Shown in pieces: positions 36,970 through 45,088 of a stretch of 64,000 nucleotides of DNA. This DNA is from an alpha proteobacterium MED-G09 (GTDB lineage Bacteria; Pseudomonadota; Alphaproteobacteria; MED-G09). The position numbers and the translations under genes are program-made. The notes under the pieces are model-generated. The model had not been told where the DNA came from. It made no database searches and saw nothing but the letters and a program-made list of their open reading frames with translations. Location of the stretch: contig CAJIZT010000006.1 in assembly GCA_905182015.1 (NCBI GenBank), positions 186,001 through 250,000 of the forward strand, written 5' to 3'. Positions within the stretch are counted from its first letter, which is position 1, and each line of letters opens with the position of its first letter.

Positions 36970-38333
36970 TACAGCACTTCCTCAAATGGCTTTACGTTAA
37001 TTGGGTTAGAATCTGGATCTTCGAATATATTGACTCCAATTTTTTTTATCTTTTTATTTAAAATATCCTGAGATTCTTTATATCTTAATTTTCTCATATT
37101 ATTAATAAATTCTTTAGAGGTAAGCAAGTTTGTAATGCCTCCATTTCCTTCAGTTAGCTTTATATTCTTCCATGCATTCCTTGCTAAATTATTTGTTAAG
37201 CTTTCTACATAAAATGATCCACCTATTGGATCCTGAACTCTAGATATTCTAGCTTCTTCCTGAAGAATAATATGTGTATTTCTTGTTAATCTCCTTATAA
37301 ATTCTGGTGCCTGACCAAGTTTTTGAGTAATATTTTGAGATATTATTCTATCCGCCCCACCAATTGCAGAGGCTAAGGCTGCCGTGGTCAATCTTAACTG
37401 ATTCACCCAGGGGTCTTCATTAAAGATAATACGAGATGATGAACGGGAGGTTATATTCAATTTGCCGTTTATATTAAAATGTTTAAATAAATTATCAAAA
37501 ATTATTCTAACGGATCTAAATTTTGCAATTAAGGCAAAAAAATTAGTATCGGCAGATATTGTTATGGAAACCTTGAGTTCTTTTTTTTTATTTACATCTA
37601 GATTCCTAAATACCTCTATAAAGCTAGACGTAATTAATTCAATTTCCTTTGATAAGCCTACTCCTAGATCATTCCATAACGAGCCATCAAAATGTATTAC
37701 ATTAATTTTTGGTAATTTACCTTTAAACTCTGATTGTAGGCCTAATGAATTTTCTAATATATCTTCATATTGAATAAATTCACCGAACTTTTCTTTTGAA
37801 AACTCGCTTAACCATAAATTGGTAGCAATTGGATCAATTTGAAAGCCCCCAAGAGGTTCTTTTTTATTTAACACCTTCCACTTTTCAGCATATGAAAGAA
37901 ATTCATTTATTTTCGAAAAAGGATCTTTAAGGTCTTTAATGTAAATAGGTGCAATTGACAGGTCTACTTTATTTAATATTGTATCTAAATCTCCATTGGC
38001 TAATGAAGTTAACTCTAGCGAATTACTCCCTCGCTCCAGTTCATTTATAATTCTAGAGTTCAGTATCTTTGTATCATTGGAGTGATCAATTATTGAACAG
38101 ATATACCATGGCATAAAATTACTATTTTTTTTCTTTAAGCCTCTTCTTGATGAATTACTGTAGTCTTCATCAACATCTTGTGAGGTGTAGAGTGGTTTTG
38201 TTTTAATATCCTGATCTATATTTTTTTCTAGATCCTCGAGTGTTTTATCCTTTAACGAGGCTTCTGCGATTTTTTTCCAATCATCTATATCTATTGATGG
38301 TGAGCTTAAATATTCTGTTATGTTTTTAGTCAT
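36969..38333 (-). CDS. mutA: Methylmalonyl-CoA mutase small subunit
   Basis: Catalytically inactive partner of MutB in the heterodimeric mutase. The 454 residues keep the barrel signatures (SRSSSRIIFNEDPWVNQLRLTT split by the family's usual changes, RLTRNTHIILQEEARIS and DPIGGSFYVESLT) but lack a cobalamin-binding domain, ending after about 455 residues where MutA proteins often have about 600. It starts the minus-strand pair and shares ATGA-type overlap with mutB. The short length may mean the degenerate C-terminal domain has been lost. Confidence 0.92.
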   Translation of the reverse strand: MTKNITEYLSSPSIDIDDWKKIAEASLKDKTLEDLEKNIDQDIKTKPLYTSQDVDEDYSNSSRRGLKKKNSNFMPWYICSIIDHSNDTKILNSRIINELERGSNSLELTSLANGDLDTILNKVDLSIAPIYIKDLKDPFSKINEFLSYAEKWKVLNKKEPLGGFQIDPIATNLWLSEFSKEKFGEFIQYEDILENSLGLQSEFKGKLPKINVIHFDGSLWNDLGVGLSKEIELITSSFIEVFRNLDVNKKKELKVSITISADTNFFALIAKFRSVRIIFDNLFKHFNINGKLNITSRSSSRIIFNEDPWVNQLRLTTAALASAIGGADRIISQNITQKLGQAPEFIRRLTRNTHIILQEEARISRVQDPIGGSFYVESLTNNLARNAWKNIKLTEGNGGITNLLTSKEFINNMRKLRYKESQDILNKKIKKIGVNIFEDPDSNPINVKPFEEVL

Positions 38334-38390
38334 AAGTAGACCTGTAAGATATTTTTCAAAAATATAATAGAAATACGGTATAAACTTTTA

Positions 38391-38455
38391 TAGTAATAAT
38401 AGTAATACTTTTTATAAAATGTTACTCCATTAATTAACTTAAAGGAAAGACCTTT
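38391..38455 (+). promoter_or_regulatory. ccmC upstream region: tandem TAGTAATA repeat, TATAAA and a hairpin over the RBS
   Basis: In the 125 bp between mutA and ccmC two copies of TAGTAATA (38391 and 38400) lie 9 bp apart, followed by TATAAA (38413). AAAGG (38441-38445), the only Shine-Dalgarno-like sequence before ccmC, could pair with CCTTT (38451-38455) across a 5-base loop and so be partly hidden. The function is speculative. Confidence 0.3.
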
Positions 38456-38458
38456 GTA

Positions 38459-39184
38459 ATGAAAAACAAGTTTGTTAACCCAGGAACCTTACTAAATTTT
38501 GTAAAACCAATATCGCCATGGCTTGGATTCACATCAGTTATGCTTCTAGCATTTGGTTTATGGCTTTCTTTTTATCATTCTCCAATAGATTATCAGCAAG
38601 GTAATGCCGTAAGAATTATGTATGTACACGTACCTGCAGCCTGGATGAGTATGATGATATATACGTTTATGGCTATGTCTAGTTTGTTTGGAATAGTTTA
38701 TGGCCATATAACCGCGTATTGCCTAGCAAAAGCTGCGGCTCCTATTGGCGCAACATTTACAGCCATCTGTTTAGTTTCTGGTTCTGCGTGGGGTAAGCCA
38801 ATGTGGGGAACATGGTGGGTCTGGGATGCAAGATTAACCTCAGTTCTTGTTTTATTTTTCTTCTATGTTGGTTATATTGTCTTTTCTAACTCCTTCAATG
38901 ATTTTTCAAAAGGAGAAAAGTTTTCTTCAATTTTATCAATCATAGGCCTAATAAATCTACCTATAATAAAATTCTCTGTTGATTATTGGAATACACTTCA
39001 TCAGCCGGCAAGTATTTCAAAGATAGGGGCTCCTTCTATTCATACTGATATGCTTATCCCTCTACTTGTAATGTTTCTTTCTTTTGTTTTTATTTTCCTT
39101 CATCTTCTAATTATCAGGTTTCAGCTGGAGCTGAATAATAGGCGCTTGAATATAAGGAATATGAAAGTACATAGGACGGGTTAG
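38459..39184 (+). CDS. ccmC: Cytochrome c maturation haem-handling protein CcmC
   Basis: Inner-membrane protein that loads haem onto CcmE. Six hydrophobic segments in 241 residues, with the tryptophan-rich WWD domain GKPMWGTWWVWDARLTSVL and the flanking periplasmic histidines in YVHVPAAWMSM and WNTLHQPASI. It is the first gene of the ccm cluster. ccmD follows directly after its stop. Confidence 0.97.
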   Translation: MKNKFVNPGTLLNFVKPISPWLGFTSVMLLAFGLWLSFYHSPIDYQQGNAVRIMYVHVPAAWMSMMIYTFMAMSSLFGIVYGHITAYCLAKAAAPIGATFTAICLVSGSAWGKPMWGTWWVWDARLTSVLVLFFFYVGYIVFSNSFNDFSKGEKFSSILSIIGLINLPIIKFSVDYWNTLHQPASISKIGAPSIHTDMLIPLLVMFLSFVFIFLHLLIIRFQLELNNRRLNIRNMKVHRTG

Positions 39185-39322
39185 ATGGCTGATTATAGTT
39201 TCTATATATCAATAGCCTATTCTTTTGCATTAATTAGCCTGGCTATTCTTTTCGTTTTTTCATATAAGAATTTTGTTTTCTCAAGAAAAAAAATTAAAGA
39301 TATGGATAATAAAAGTGAATAA
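39185..39322 (+). CDS. ccmD: Haem exporter subunit CcmD
   Basis: A 45-residue single-pass membrane protein too short for the ORF track. MADYSFYISIAYSFALISLA leads a transmembrane helix, then a basic cytoplasmic tail with FVFSRKKIKDM. Size, topology and position between ccmC and ccmE identify CcmD, which releases holo-CcmE from CcmABC. The ATG lies directly after the ccmC stop, and its last 8 bp overlap the chosen ccmE start. Confidence 0.88.
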   Translation: MADYSFYISIAYSFALISLAILFVFSYKNFVFSRKKIKDMDNKSE

Positions 39323-39767
39323 AGGACAAAAAAAAATTGCAACGATCTTATGCTTATTTACAATTCTTGGGTTTTCTGTTTTTCTTATATTATATGCGCT
39401 AAGGGATAATGTGATTTTCTTTTACTCTCCATCGGATGTTAAAAATAGTGTTTTAAATGGAAAAATTCAAAACAACTCGCTTATAAGACTTGGCGGGCTT
39501 GTTTTGGATAAGAGTTTCTATCGCGACGAAGACGGTATAATTTTTTTTTCTATTACCGATAATGCTAACGTAATTAATGTTTCTTATTCGGGAATTCTTC
39601 CAGATCTTTTTCGAGAGGGGCAAGGCGTTATAGCAGAGGGATATATAGAATCTGATACCAAGGATGGTGATTTATCTTTTAGGTTTAACGCTTCTACAGT
39701 TTTAGCAAAACATGATGAAAATTATATGCCTCCTGAGGTATATGATGTCTTAAAAAGAGGATATTAA
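39315..39767 (+). CDS. ccmE: Haem chaperone CcmE
   Basis: Periplasmic, membrane-anchored haem carrier. An N-terminal anchor (TILCLFTILGFSVFLILYAL) precedes RDNVIFFYSPSDV and the OB-fold domain; the haem-binding His and the nearby Tyr are in VLAKHDENYMPPEV near the end. The ORF track starts at 39273 within ccmD; GTG 39315 gives a start like homologues (MNKGQKK...), 150 residues. It is followed 2 bp later by ccmF. Confidence 0.94.
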   Translation: MNKGQKKIATILCLFTILGFSVFLILYALRDNVIFFYSPSDVKNSVLNGKIQNNSLIRLGGLVLDKSFYRDEDGIIFFSITDNANVINVSYSGILPDLFREGQGVIAEGYIESDTKDGDLSFRFNASTVLAKHDENYMPPEVYDVLKRGY

Positions 39768-39769
39768 TA

Positions 39770-42073
39770 ATGTTCTTAGAGTTAGCAAATATATTCATTG
39801 CTGTGGCTGCATTCCTCTCCTTTCTTCAGTTTTTAATTCCTCTTTTCTTCTTAAGAAAGAAGGCTAACAGCATTAATACTTGTGTTCCTTTTTTAGCCTC
39901 ATTAAGTTTTTTTCTTTTAAGCGTATCCTTCTTTATTCTAGTTTTGTCTTTTATTGATTCAGACTTTTCCGTTCAGAATGTTTGGGCAAACTCGCATACG
40001 TCAAAACCTTTGCTTTATAAAATTTCTGGTTCTTGGGGTAATCACGAGGGCTCAATGCTCTTATGGTGCTGGGTTATGTCTTTGTATGGATTTCTAGTTT
40101 CTTTAAATTTTCAGAAACTTTCATATAATTTTAAGATAAGAATTCTGATGTTTCAGGGTGCTCTGTGTTTCGGATTTGTATCATTTTTATTTTTTGGATC
40201 AAATCCGTTTGTTAGACTATCTCCCATTCCTCTTGAGGGAGTTGGTCTTAATCCTTTGTTGCAAGACCCTGGGCTGGCATTTCACCCTCCGTTTCTTTAT
40301 CTTGGTTATGTTGGATTGTCGATCGTATGGTCTTTCGCTTTAGCGGGCCTATATAATGAAAATTTTGATAGAAATTGGGCAAGAAGCGCTCGGCCCTGGG
40401 TTTTGTTGTCTTGGATATTTCTAACTATTGGAATTACCTTGGGTTCATACTGGGCTTATTATGAATTGGGGTGGGGTGGTTTTTGGTTTTGGGATCCTGT
40501 CGAAAATGCATCTCTTATTCCTTGGGTTATAGCAACAGCCCTATTGCATTCTATTTTAGTTATGGAAAAAAGAGGGATGTTAGCCAATTGGTGTATTTTG
40601 CTTTCTATAATTGCCTTTGCAATGTCTATGGTAGGAACATTCATTGTTCGCTCTGGCCTAATAACATCAGTTCATGCATTCGCCAATGATCCTGATAGGG
40701 GGATATTTATATTAAGTTTAATTACAATTTATATCGTTGCAAGCCTATCAATTTTTGCTTTGAAACCAATATCATCGGGAATAATCTTTAAATTTAAATT
40801 TTTTAGTAAAGATTTTTTCCTTATTCTTAACAATTTATTCTTAATCACGATAACTTTTACAATTTTTATTGGCACAATTTATCCAATGGTTCTTGAAATA
40901 TTTTCTGGTGACAGAATATCTGTCGGAACCCCTTTTTATACTGTTACGGTAATTCCTATGGTATTTCTAATTGCTATATTTGCTCCGGTAGCTATTTTTT
41001 TGCCATGGGGTAATTTAGAGACCAAGAAGTCGTATAAAAATTTTCTTATATTATATGTTGTAATAGTTTTCTTATCCTGGTGCTGTTACTTATATTTTAG
41101 CATTAATTCAATTATGTCTCTTCTAGGAGTATTCGTTTCTTTTTGGATTATTGTCTTGTCTTTTTATACATATCTTTCAAGCGCATCATTTAAAGCCTCA
41201 TCCTCTTCCTTACTTGGTCATTTTGGGCTGGGTTTGTTTATCCTAGGAGCATCTGTATCAATATCATCACAGGAAGACTTTGAAAGTATAATGAAGGTCG
41301 ATTCAACTGTTAATATTTCTGGGTATGAAATAAATTTTAATGGGGTAGATAATCTTAGAGGTCCAAACTATATAAGTTCAGTGGGTAATTTTTCTGTTAA
41401 GAATAATAATATTGAATCTTTTTTAAGGCCTGAAAAAAGATTTTATCCAGTTGAGGGATCTGTGACAACTGAAGCAGCAATTCTAACGAGATACTTTTCT
41501 CATATCTATATTGTTTTGGGAGAAAAAATAAATGATGAAGAGTGGGTTGTTAGAATATGGTATAAACCTCTTATCTTGTTAATTTGGATAGGTGCTATAG
41601 TAGTGGCCTTGGGAGGAACAATTAGTCTCTTTAGCAGGGTTTTTATTAAAAAAATATCAAAAATAAAACTTATCTTGTTTATTATTTTTATGACAATGCC
41701 TTTAAGCTCCTTCGCTAATACACCCGTTAATTCAGATGAAGTTAATTTAATTGAAAGACGTATTCATTCGATTAATCAAAACATTAGGTGCATGGTTTGC
41801 GAGTCTCAAACAATTGACGATTCAAATTCTGCCTTGGCAAAAGACCTAAGGTCTATTGTAAGAAAAAAAGTTTTAAGTGGTGAGACTGATACAGAGATAT
41901 ATACCTTTTTTAGCGAAAGGTATGGTGATTATATAATCTTAAGACCACCATTTAGATATAACACTATAATTCTATGGTTTACCCCGGTTATTGTATTTTT
42001 TCTTGGTTTATTTGTTATTCTTTTGAATCAAAGAAATAAGGTTGGTAAAATCGGTGATAGTGATGAAGGTTAA
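39770..42073 (+). CDS. ccmF: CcmF-CcmL(CcmH) fusion: cytochrome c haem lyase
   Basis: One 767-residue protein joining two System I parts. Residues 1 to about 645 are CcmF, a polytopic haem lyase with the WWD motif GWGGFWFWDPVENASLIPW and the haem-ligand stretch LLQDPGLAFHPPFLYLGYVG. After its last helix and a short basic turn (RVFIKKISKIK) a former signal-like helix LILFIIFMTMPLSSFA leads to a CcmL/CcmH domain with the thiol motif RCMVCESQTIDDSNS (C674/C677) and a final anchor helix. The topology works: the CxxC lies in the periplasm. In relatives ccmG usually separates these genes; here it is absent. An internal ATG at the junction might also yield free CcmL. Confidence 0.94.
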   Translation: MFLELANIFIAVAAFLSFLQFLIPLFFLRKKANSINTCVPFLASLSFFLLSVSFFILVLSFIDSDFSVQNVWANSHTSKPLLYKISGSWGNHEGSMLLWCWVMSLYGFLVSLNFQKLSYNFKIRILMFQGALCFGFVSFLFFGSNPFVRLSPIPLEGVGLNPLLQDPGLAFHPPFLYLGYVGLSIVWSFALAGLYNENFDRNWARSARPWVLLSWIFLTIGITLGSYWAYYELGWGGFWFWDPVENASLIPWVIATALLHSILVMEKRGMLANWCILLSIIAFAMSMVGTFIVRSGLITSVHAFANDPDRGIFILSLITIYIVASLSIFALKPISSGIIFKFKFFSKDFFLILNNLFLITITFTIFIGTIYPMVLEIFSGDRISVGTPFYTVTVIPMVFLIAIFAPVAIFLPWGNLETKKSYKNFLILYVVIVFLSWCCYLYFSINSIMSLLGVFVSFWIIVLSFYTYLSSASFKASSSSLLGHFGLGLFILGASVSISSQEDFESIMKVDSTVNISGYEINFNGVDNLRGPNYISSVGNFSVKNNNIESFLRPEKRFYPVEGSVTTEAAILTRYFSHIYIVLGEKINDEEWVVRIWYKPLILLIWIGAIVVALGGTISLFSRVFIKKISKIKLILFIIFMTMPLSSFANTPVNSDEVNLIERRIHSINQNIRCMVCESQTIDDSNSALAKDLRSIVRKKVLSGETDTEIYTFFSERYGDYIILRPPFRYNTIILWFTPVIVFFLGLFVILLNQRNKVGKIGDSDEG

Positions 42074-42656
42074 ACTCTCATCTGCTGGTTGCATACGGTC
42101 TGGGCAAATAATCTTTGATAATATCTCATTTGAGTTACGGGATGGTCAGCTTGGTTATGTTTCAGGATCTAATGGATCTGGAAAAACATCTCTTTTAAGA
42201 ATGATCGCTGGGTTTGTTCCTTTGGGCTCTGGGATTCTTTCAATTACCCCTGATTGCTCTGAAGGTTTGTTTGTTTTGGGTCATAATCTTGCAATCAAGG
42301 AGGATATTTCTCCAAAAGACGATATTAGTTTTTGGTCTTCATATTTTGGTTCTGACAATAAGTGTGATGCCTTAAAGAAGGTTGGTTTGTCTGGGGTTAA
42401 GGAAACTCAATGCAAGTATTTATCTCAAGGACAAAGACAAAGACTAGGAATTGCAAGATTGCTAACATCAAAAAGCAAGTTATGGCTTTTAGATGAGCCA
42501 TCCTCATCTCTTGATAGGTCTGGCATTTTATTATTAGAGGAAATAATTTATGACCATGTGCATGGAGGGGGTATTGCAATAGTTTCATCACACAATAACT
42601 TTTTAGATAAAGTAGATATTAATATTAATTTGGATAATAGAAATGATTTTTCTTAA
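42063..42656 (+). CDS. ccmA: Haem exporter ATPase CcmA
   Basis: ATPase of the CcmABCD complex, which uses ATP to release haem-loaded CcmE. Walker A is GSNGSGKTSLLRM, signature LSQGQRQRLGIARLL, Walker B LWLLDEPSSSLD. The ORF track starts at a TTG at 42042; ATG 42063 gives a standard N-terminus (197 residues) and overlaps the end of ccmF by 11 bp. It overlaps ccmB by 14 bp. Confidence 0.95.
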   Translation: MKVKLSSAGCIRSGQIIFDNISFELRDGQLGYVSGSNGSGKTSLLRMIAGFVPLGSGILSITPDCSEGLFVLGHNLAIKEDISPKDDISFWSSYFGSDNKCDALKKVGLSGVKETQCKYLSQGQRQRLGIARLLTSKSKLWLLDEPSSSLDRSGILLLEEIIYDHVHGGGIAIVSSHNNFLDKVDININLDNRNDFS

Positions 42657-43317
42657 GGTTTTGCTAATAAAGGAGGTTAAGAGATCAATGTCTCTTAGGG
42701 GTAGCTATATTCTTTCTTTAGCTTTTTTTTCAATTACCTTAATTCTCTTACCAATAGGCATAGGGCCAGATAAAAATATTTTATCCAATATTTCACCAGG
42801 TCTAATATGGGTTTCTATAGTTCTCACATCTCTTTTGTCATTAAATAGCTTATTCCATGAAGACTTCTATGACGGAACTCTGGATATTTATAGAATGGGC
42901 TCACTTTCTTTTGTTGAAATTGCCTTTATCAAAAGTTTATCCCATTGGATTACTAATTTTTTACCACTTGTAATGGTAACGCCCCTTTTAAGCTTGATGG
43001 TAGGTTTACCAAATAACTTATTGTTATATATAATTTTATCTATATTAATTGGAACGCCATCATTAAGTTTTATTGGAAGTATGGGCTCTGCACTAACCTT
43101 GTCTTTGAGACACCATAACCTTTTATTACCGCTAATCGTTTTTCCACTCTTTCTCCCGACTTTAATTTTTGGATCAGGAGCTATTTCATCATTAGTTTTT
43201 TCCGGATTCGAAGAGGTTTTTTTAAGGCAGATGTATATTCTTTCAGGTATAAGCGGTTTATCTATGGTTATTTGTCCTTTTATTACTAGTTTTATTTTAG
43301 ATTCTAATTACGATTAG
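42643..43317 (+). CDS. ccmB: Haem exporter permease CcmB
   Basis: Membrane subunit of CcmABCD with six predicted helices in 224 residues. LIKEVKRSMSLRGSYILSL at the start, HEDFYDGTLDIYRMGSLSF in the first cytoplasmic loop and LPLLIVFPLFLPTLIFG-type sequence (LLLPLIVFPLFLPTLIFGSG) are family traits. It closes the ccm operon and stops 2 bp before the msrB stop on the other strand. Placing ccmAB after ccmF rather than before ccmC is unusual. Confidence 0.95.
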   Translation: MIFLKVLLIKEVKRSMSLRGSYILSLAFFSITLILLPIGIGPDKNILSNISPGLIWVSIVLTSLLSLNSLFHEDFYDGTLDIYRMGSLSFVEIAFIKSLSHWITNFLPLVMVTPLLSLMVGLPNNLLLYIILSILIGTPSLSFIGSMGSALTLSLRHHNLLLPLIVFPLFLPTLIFGSGAISSLVFSGFEEVFLRQMYILSGISGLSMVICPFITSFILDSNYD

Positions 43318-43319
43318 CT

Positions 43320-43682
43320 TTATTCTTCATCAGGTATGAATTTTAGTGAAAGGCCGTTGATGCAGTAACGTAAACCGGTTGGTTTAGGACCGTCATTAAA
43401 GAGGTGACCTAAATGCTCCCCATTTGTAGATAAAACCTCCTCCCTGATCATTCCGTTAGAGGTATCTTTTTTAATAATGATATTTTCTTTTTTTGCATCG
43501 TAAAAGCTTGGCCAGCCACTACCTGACTCAAATTTTGCTTCTGATCGAAAAACAGGCAATCCTTTGTCTGCCGTGACGTAAGTTCCCGAACGTTTTTCAT
43601 TCAGTAGACTGCTTGAGCCTGGAATTTCTGTTCCAGATTCATAAAGAATATGTTTTTGTTCTGCTGTTAAATTACTGCTCAT
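43320..43682 (-). CDS. msrB: Peptide-methionine (R)-S-oxide reductase, metal-free type
   Basis: Repairs methionine-R-sulfoxide in proteins. The core GSGWPSF, LGHLFNDGPKPTGLRYCING with catalytic Cys107, identifies MsrB. The four zinc-binding cysteines of E. coli MsrB are all replaced (GTYVTADKGLP and VLSTNGEHLGH), and the classic resolving Cys is Ser (FESGSGW). Cys107 is the only cysteine in 120 residues, so recycling must use an intermolecular partner. It converges on ccmB with a 2 bp gap. Confidence 0.95.
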   Translation of the reverse strand: MSSNLTAEQKHILYESGTEIPGSSSLLNEKRSGTYVTADKGLPVFRSEAKFESGSGWPSFYDAKKENIIIKKDTSNGMIREEVLSTNGEHLGHLFNDGPKPTGLRYCINGLSLKFIPDEE

Positions 43683-43851
43683 GTTTAAATTCCCTTATTA
43701 AGTTTCTAAGCCTGCTCGAGCTAATTACTTTAACTGTAATATACAATATATCACTCAAACATCTTCTTTCAATATTAGATAATAATGAATATATTAATAA
43801 ACTAATAGCTTTACACTGTGATATAAAATTGGCATTTTGTCGATAATATTT

Positions 43852-43941
43852 GGAGAGGTGGCCGAGTGGCTGAAGGCGCTCCCCTGCTAAGGGAGTATAC
43901 GAGCAATCGTATCGTGGGTTCGAATCCCACTCTCTCCGCCA
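43852..43941 (+). tRNA. tRNA-Ser(GCT)
   Basis: A 90-base type II tRNA with encoded CCA. Acceptor GGAGAGG pairs with TCTCTCC, the anticodon stem CTCCC/GGGAG encloses CTGCTAA giving anticodon GCT (reads AGC/AGU), and the variable arm ATACGAGCAATCGTAT forms a clear stem. T arm GTGGG TTCGAAT CCCAC. The nearest genes are msrB upstream and an amidohydrolase 115 bp downstream. Confidence 0.97.
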
Positions 43942-44056
43942 AATATTATTCTAGAAATTTAAATCATCTTGATATTGATGCAAGAGCAAAATTGATAATG
44001 CTTTAAATAATTACAATGGTTGTATTAATTTCTTTAGTTACGATTTATGATTATTT

Positions 44057-45085
44057 ATGACAATTAGTGAAAAACATAAACGTTACTATGACTGGCTCGC
44101 TCAGGTAAAAGAAGAAATTATTGATCCTGAGTTACCTATTATTGACCCTCACCACCACCTTTGGAATGGTGATAATCATCTAGCAGGTTCTTTTCCATAC
44201 CTAATGGAACACCTTAGTGAAGATACGAATTCCGGACATAATATTGCTGGGACTATTTTTGTAGAATGCGCTCAAGGTTATTATCTGTATGGGGAAGATA
44301 AATATAAGCCTATTGGCGAAACTGAATATGTTATGAAGATTATTAAAAAGTCAAAAAATCTATCTAATTCTGTAAATATACTAGGTATTATAAGTTTTGC
44401 AGATTTGATGCTGGGATCTGAAGTTAAAGATGTCCTTAATCAACATATTATTACAGGCGAAGGTTTGTTTAAAGGTATTAGACATGCTGCTGGGTGGGAT
44501 CAAAGTGATGAAATTCATAATTCTCACAGTAATCCAGTAGAAAATATTTATCATAACAAGAGCTTTAGAAAGGGTGCTGAGGAGTTAATAAAGTTAAATT
44601 TAACCTTTGATGCATGGCATTACCATCATCAAATTAATGATTTGAGTGTTTTTGCCAAAAACTATCCAGAATTAACTATTATTCATGATCATTTTGGCGG
44701 ACCGCTAGGGGTTGGACCTTACCAAGGTAAAAAACAAGAAATATTTAAAAAATGGAAAGACGATATTTGTTTATTATCAGAAAACAAGAACGTCTATAGT
44801 AAGCTTGGTGGATTAGCTATGCCAGTAAACGGATGGGATTTACATAAACAAGATAAACCGACGACCTCTAATCAAATTATAGATATGCATTACGATTACT
44901 ATTCTCACGCCATTAAGTGTTTTGGTGTTGATAGGTGTATGTTCGAGAGTAATTTTCCCGTTGATAGAAGATCTATTTCTTATCATGTATTATGGAATGC
45001 CTTTAAAAAAATGGTTTCAAATTATTCCACTGAAGACAAAAATAAGCTATTTTTTAAAAATGCAAAGGATGTTTATGAAGTTTAG
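44057..45085 (+). CDS. Amidohydrolase family protein (COG3618 type)
   Basis: TIM-barrel metal-dependent hydrolase or lactonase of 342 residues. The N-terminal metal motif is IIDPHHHLWNG; other likely ligands are in FDAWHYHHQ, IIHDHFGGP and the closing MFESNFPVDRRS, all typical of the amidohydrolase-2 (2-pyrone-4,6-dicarboxylate hydrolase-like) group. It is convergent with a Rieske oxygenase gene with 3 bp between the stops, which suggests a shared catabolic role for an aromatic or cyclic compound; the substrate is not predictable. Confidence 0.9.
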   Translation: MTISEKHKRYYDWLAQVKEEIIDPELPIIDPHHHLWNGDNHLAGSFPYLMEHLSEDTNSGHNIAGTIFVECAQGYYLYGEDKYKPIGETEYVMKIIKKSKNLSNSVNILGIISFADLMLGSEVKDVLNQHIITGEGLFKGIRHAAGWDQSDEIHNSHSNPVENIYHNKSFRKGAEELIKLNLTFDAWHYHHQINDLSVFAKNYPELTIIHDHFGGPLGVGPYQGKKQEIFKKWKDDICLLSENKNVYSKLGGLAMPVNGWDLHKQDKPTTSNQIIDMHYDYYSHAIKCFGVDRCMFESNFPVDRRSISYHVLWNAFKKMVSNYSTEDKNKLFFKNAKDVYEV

Positions 45086-45088
45086 AAA

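Noticed and set aside
43613-43846. 77-residue ORF between msrB and tRNA-Ser
   Set aside because: Overlaps msrB and the tRNA upstream region, has no ribosome binding site and no recognisable motif.
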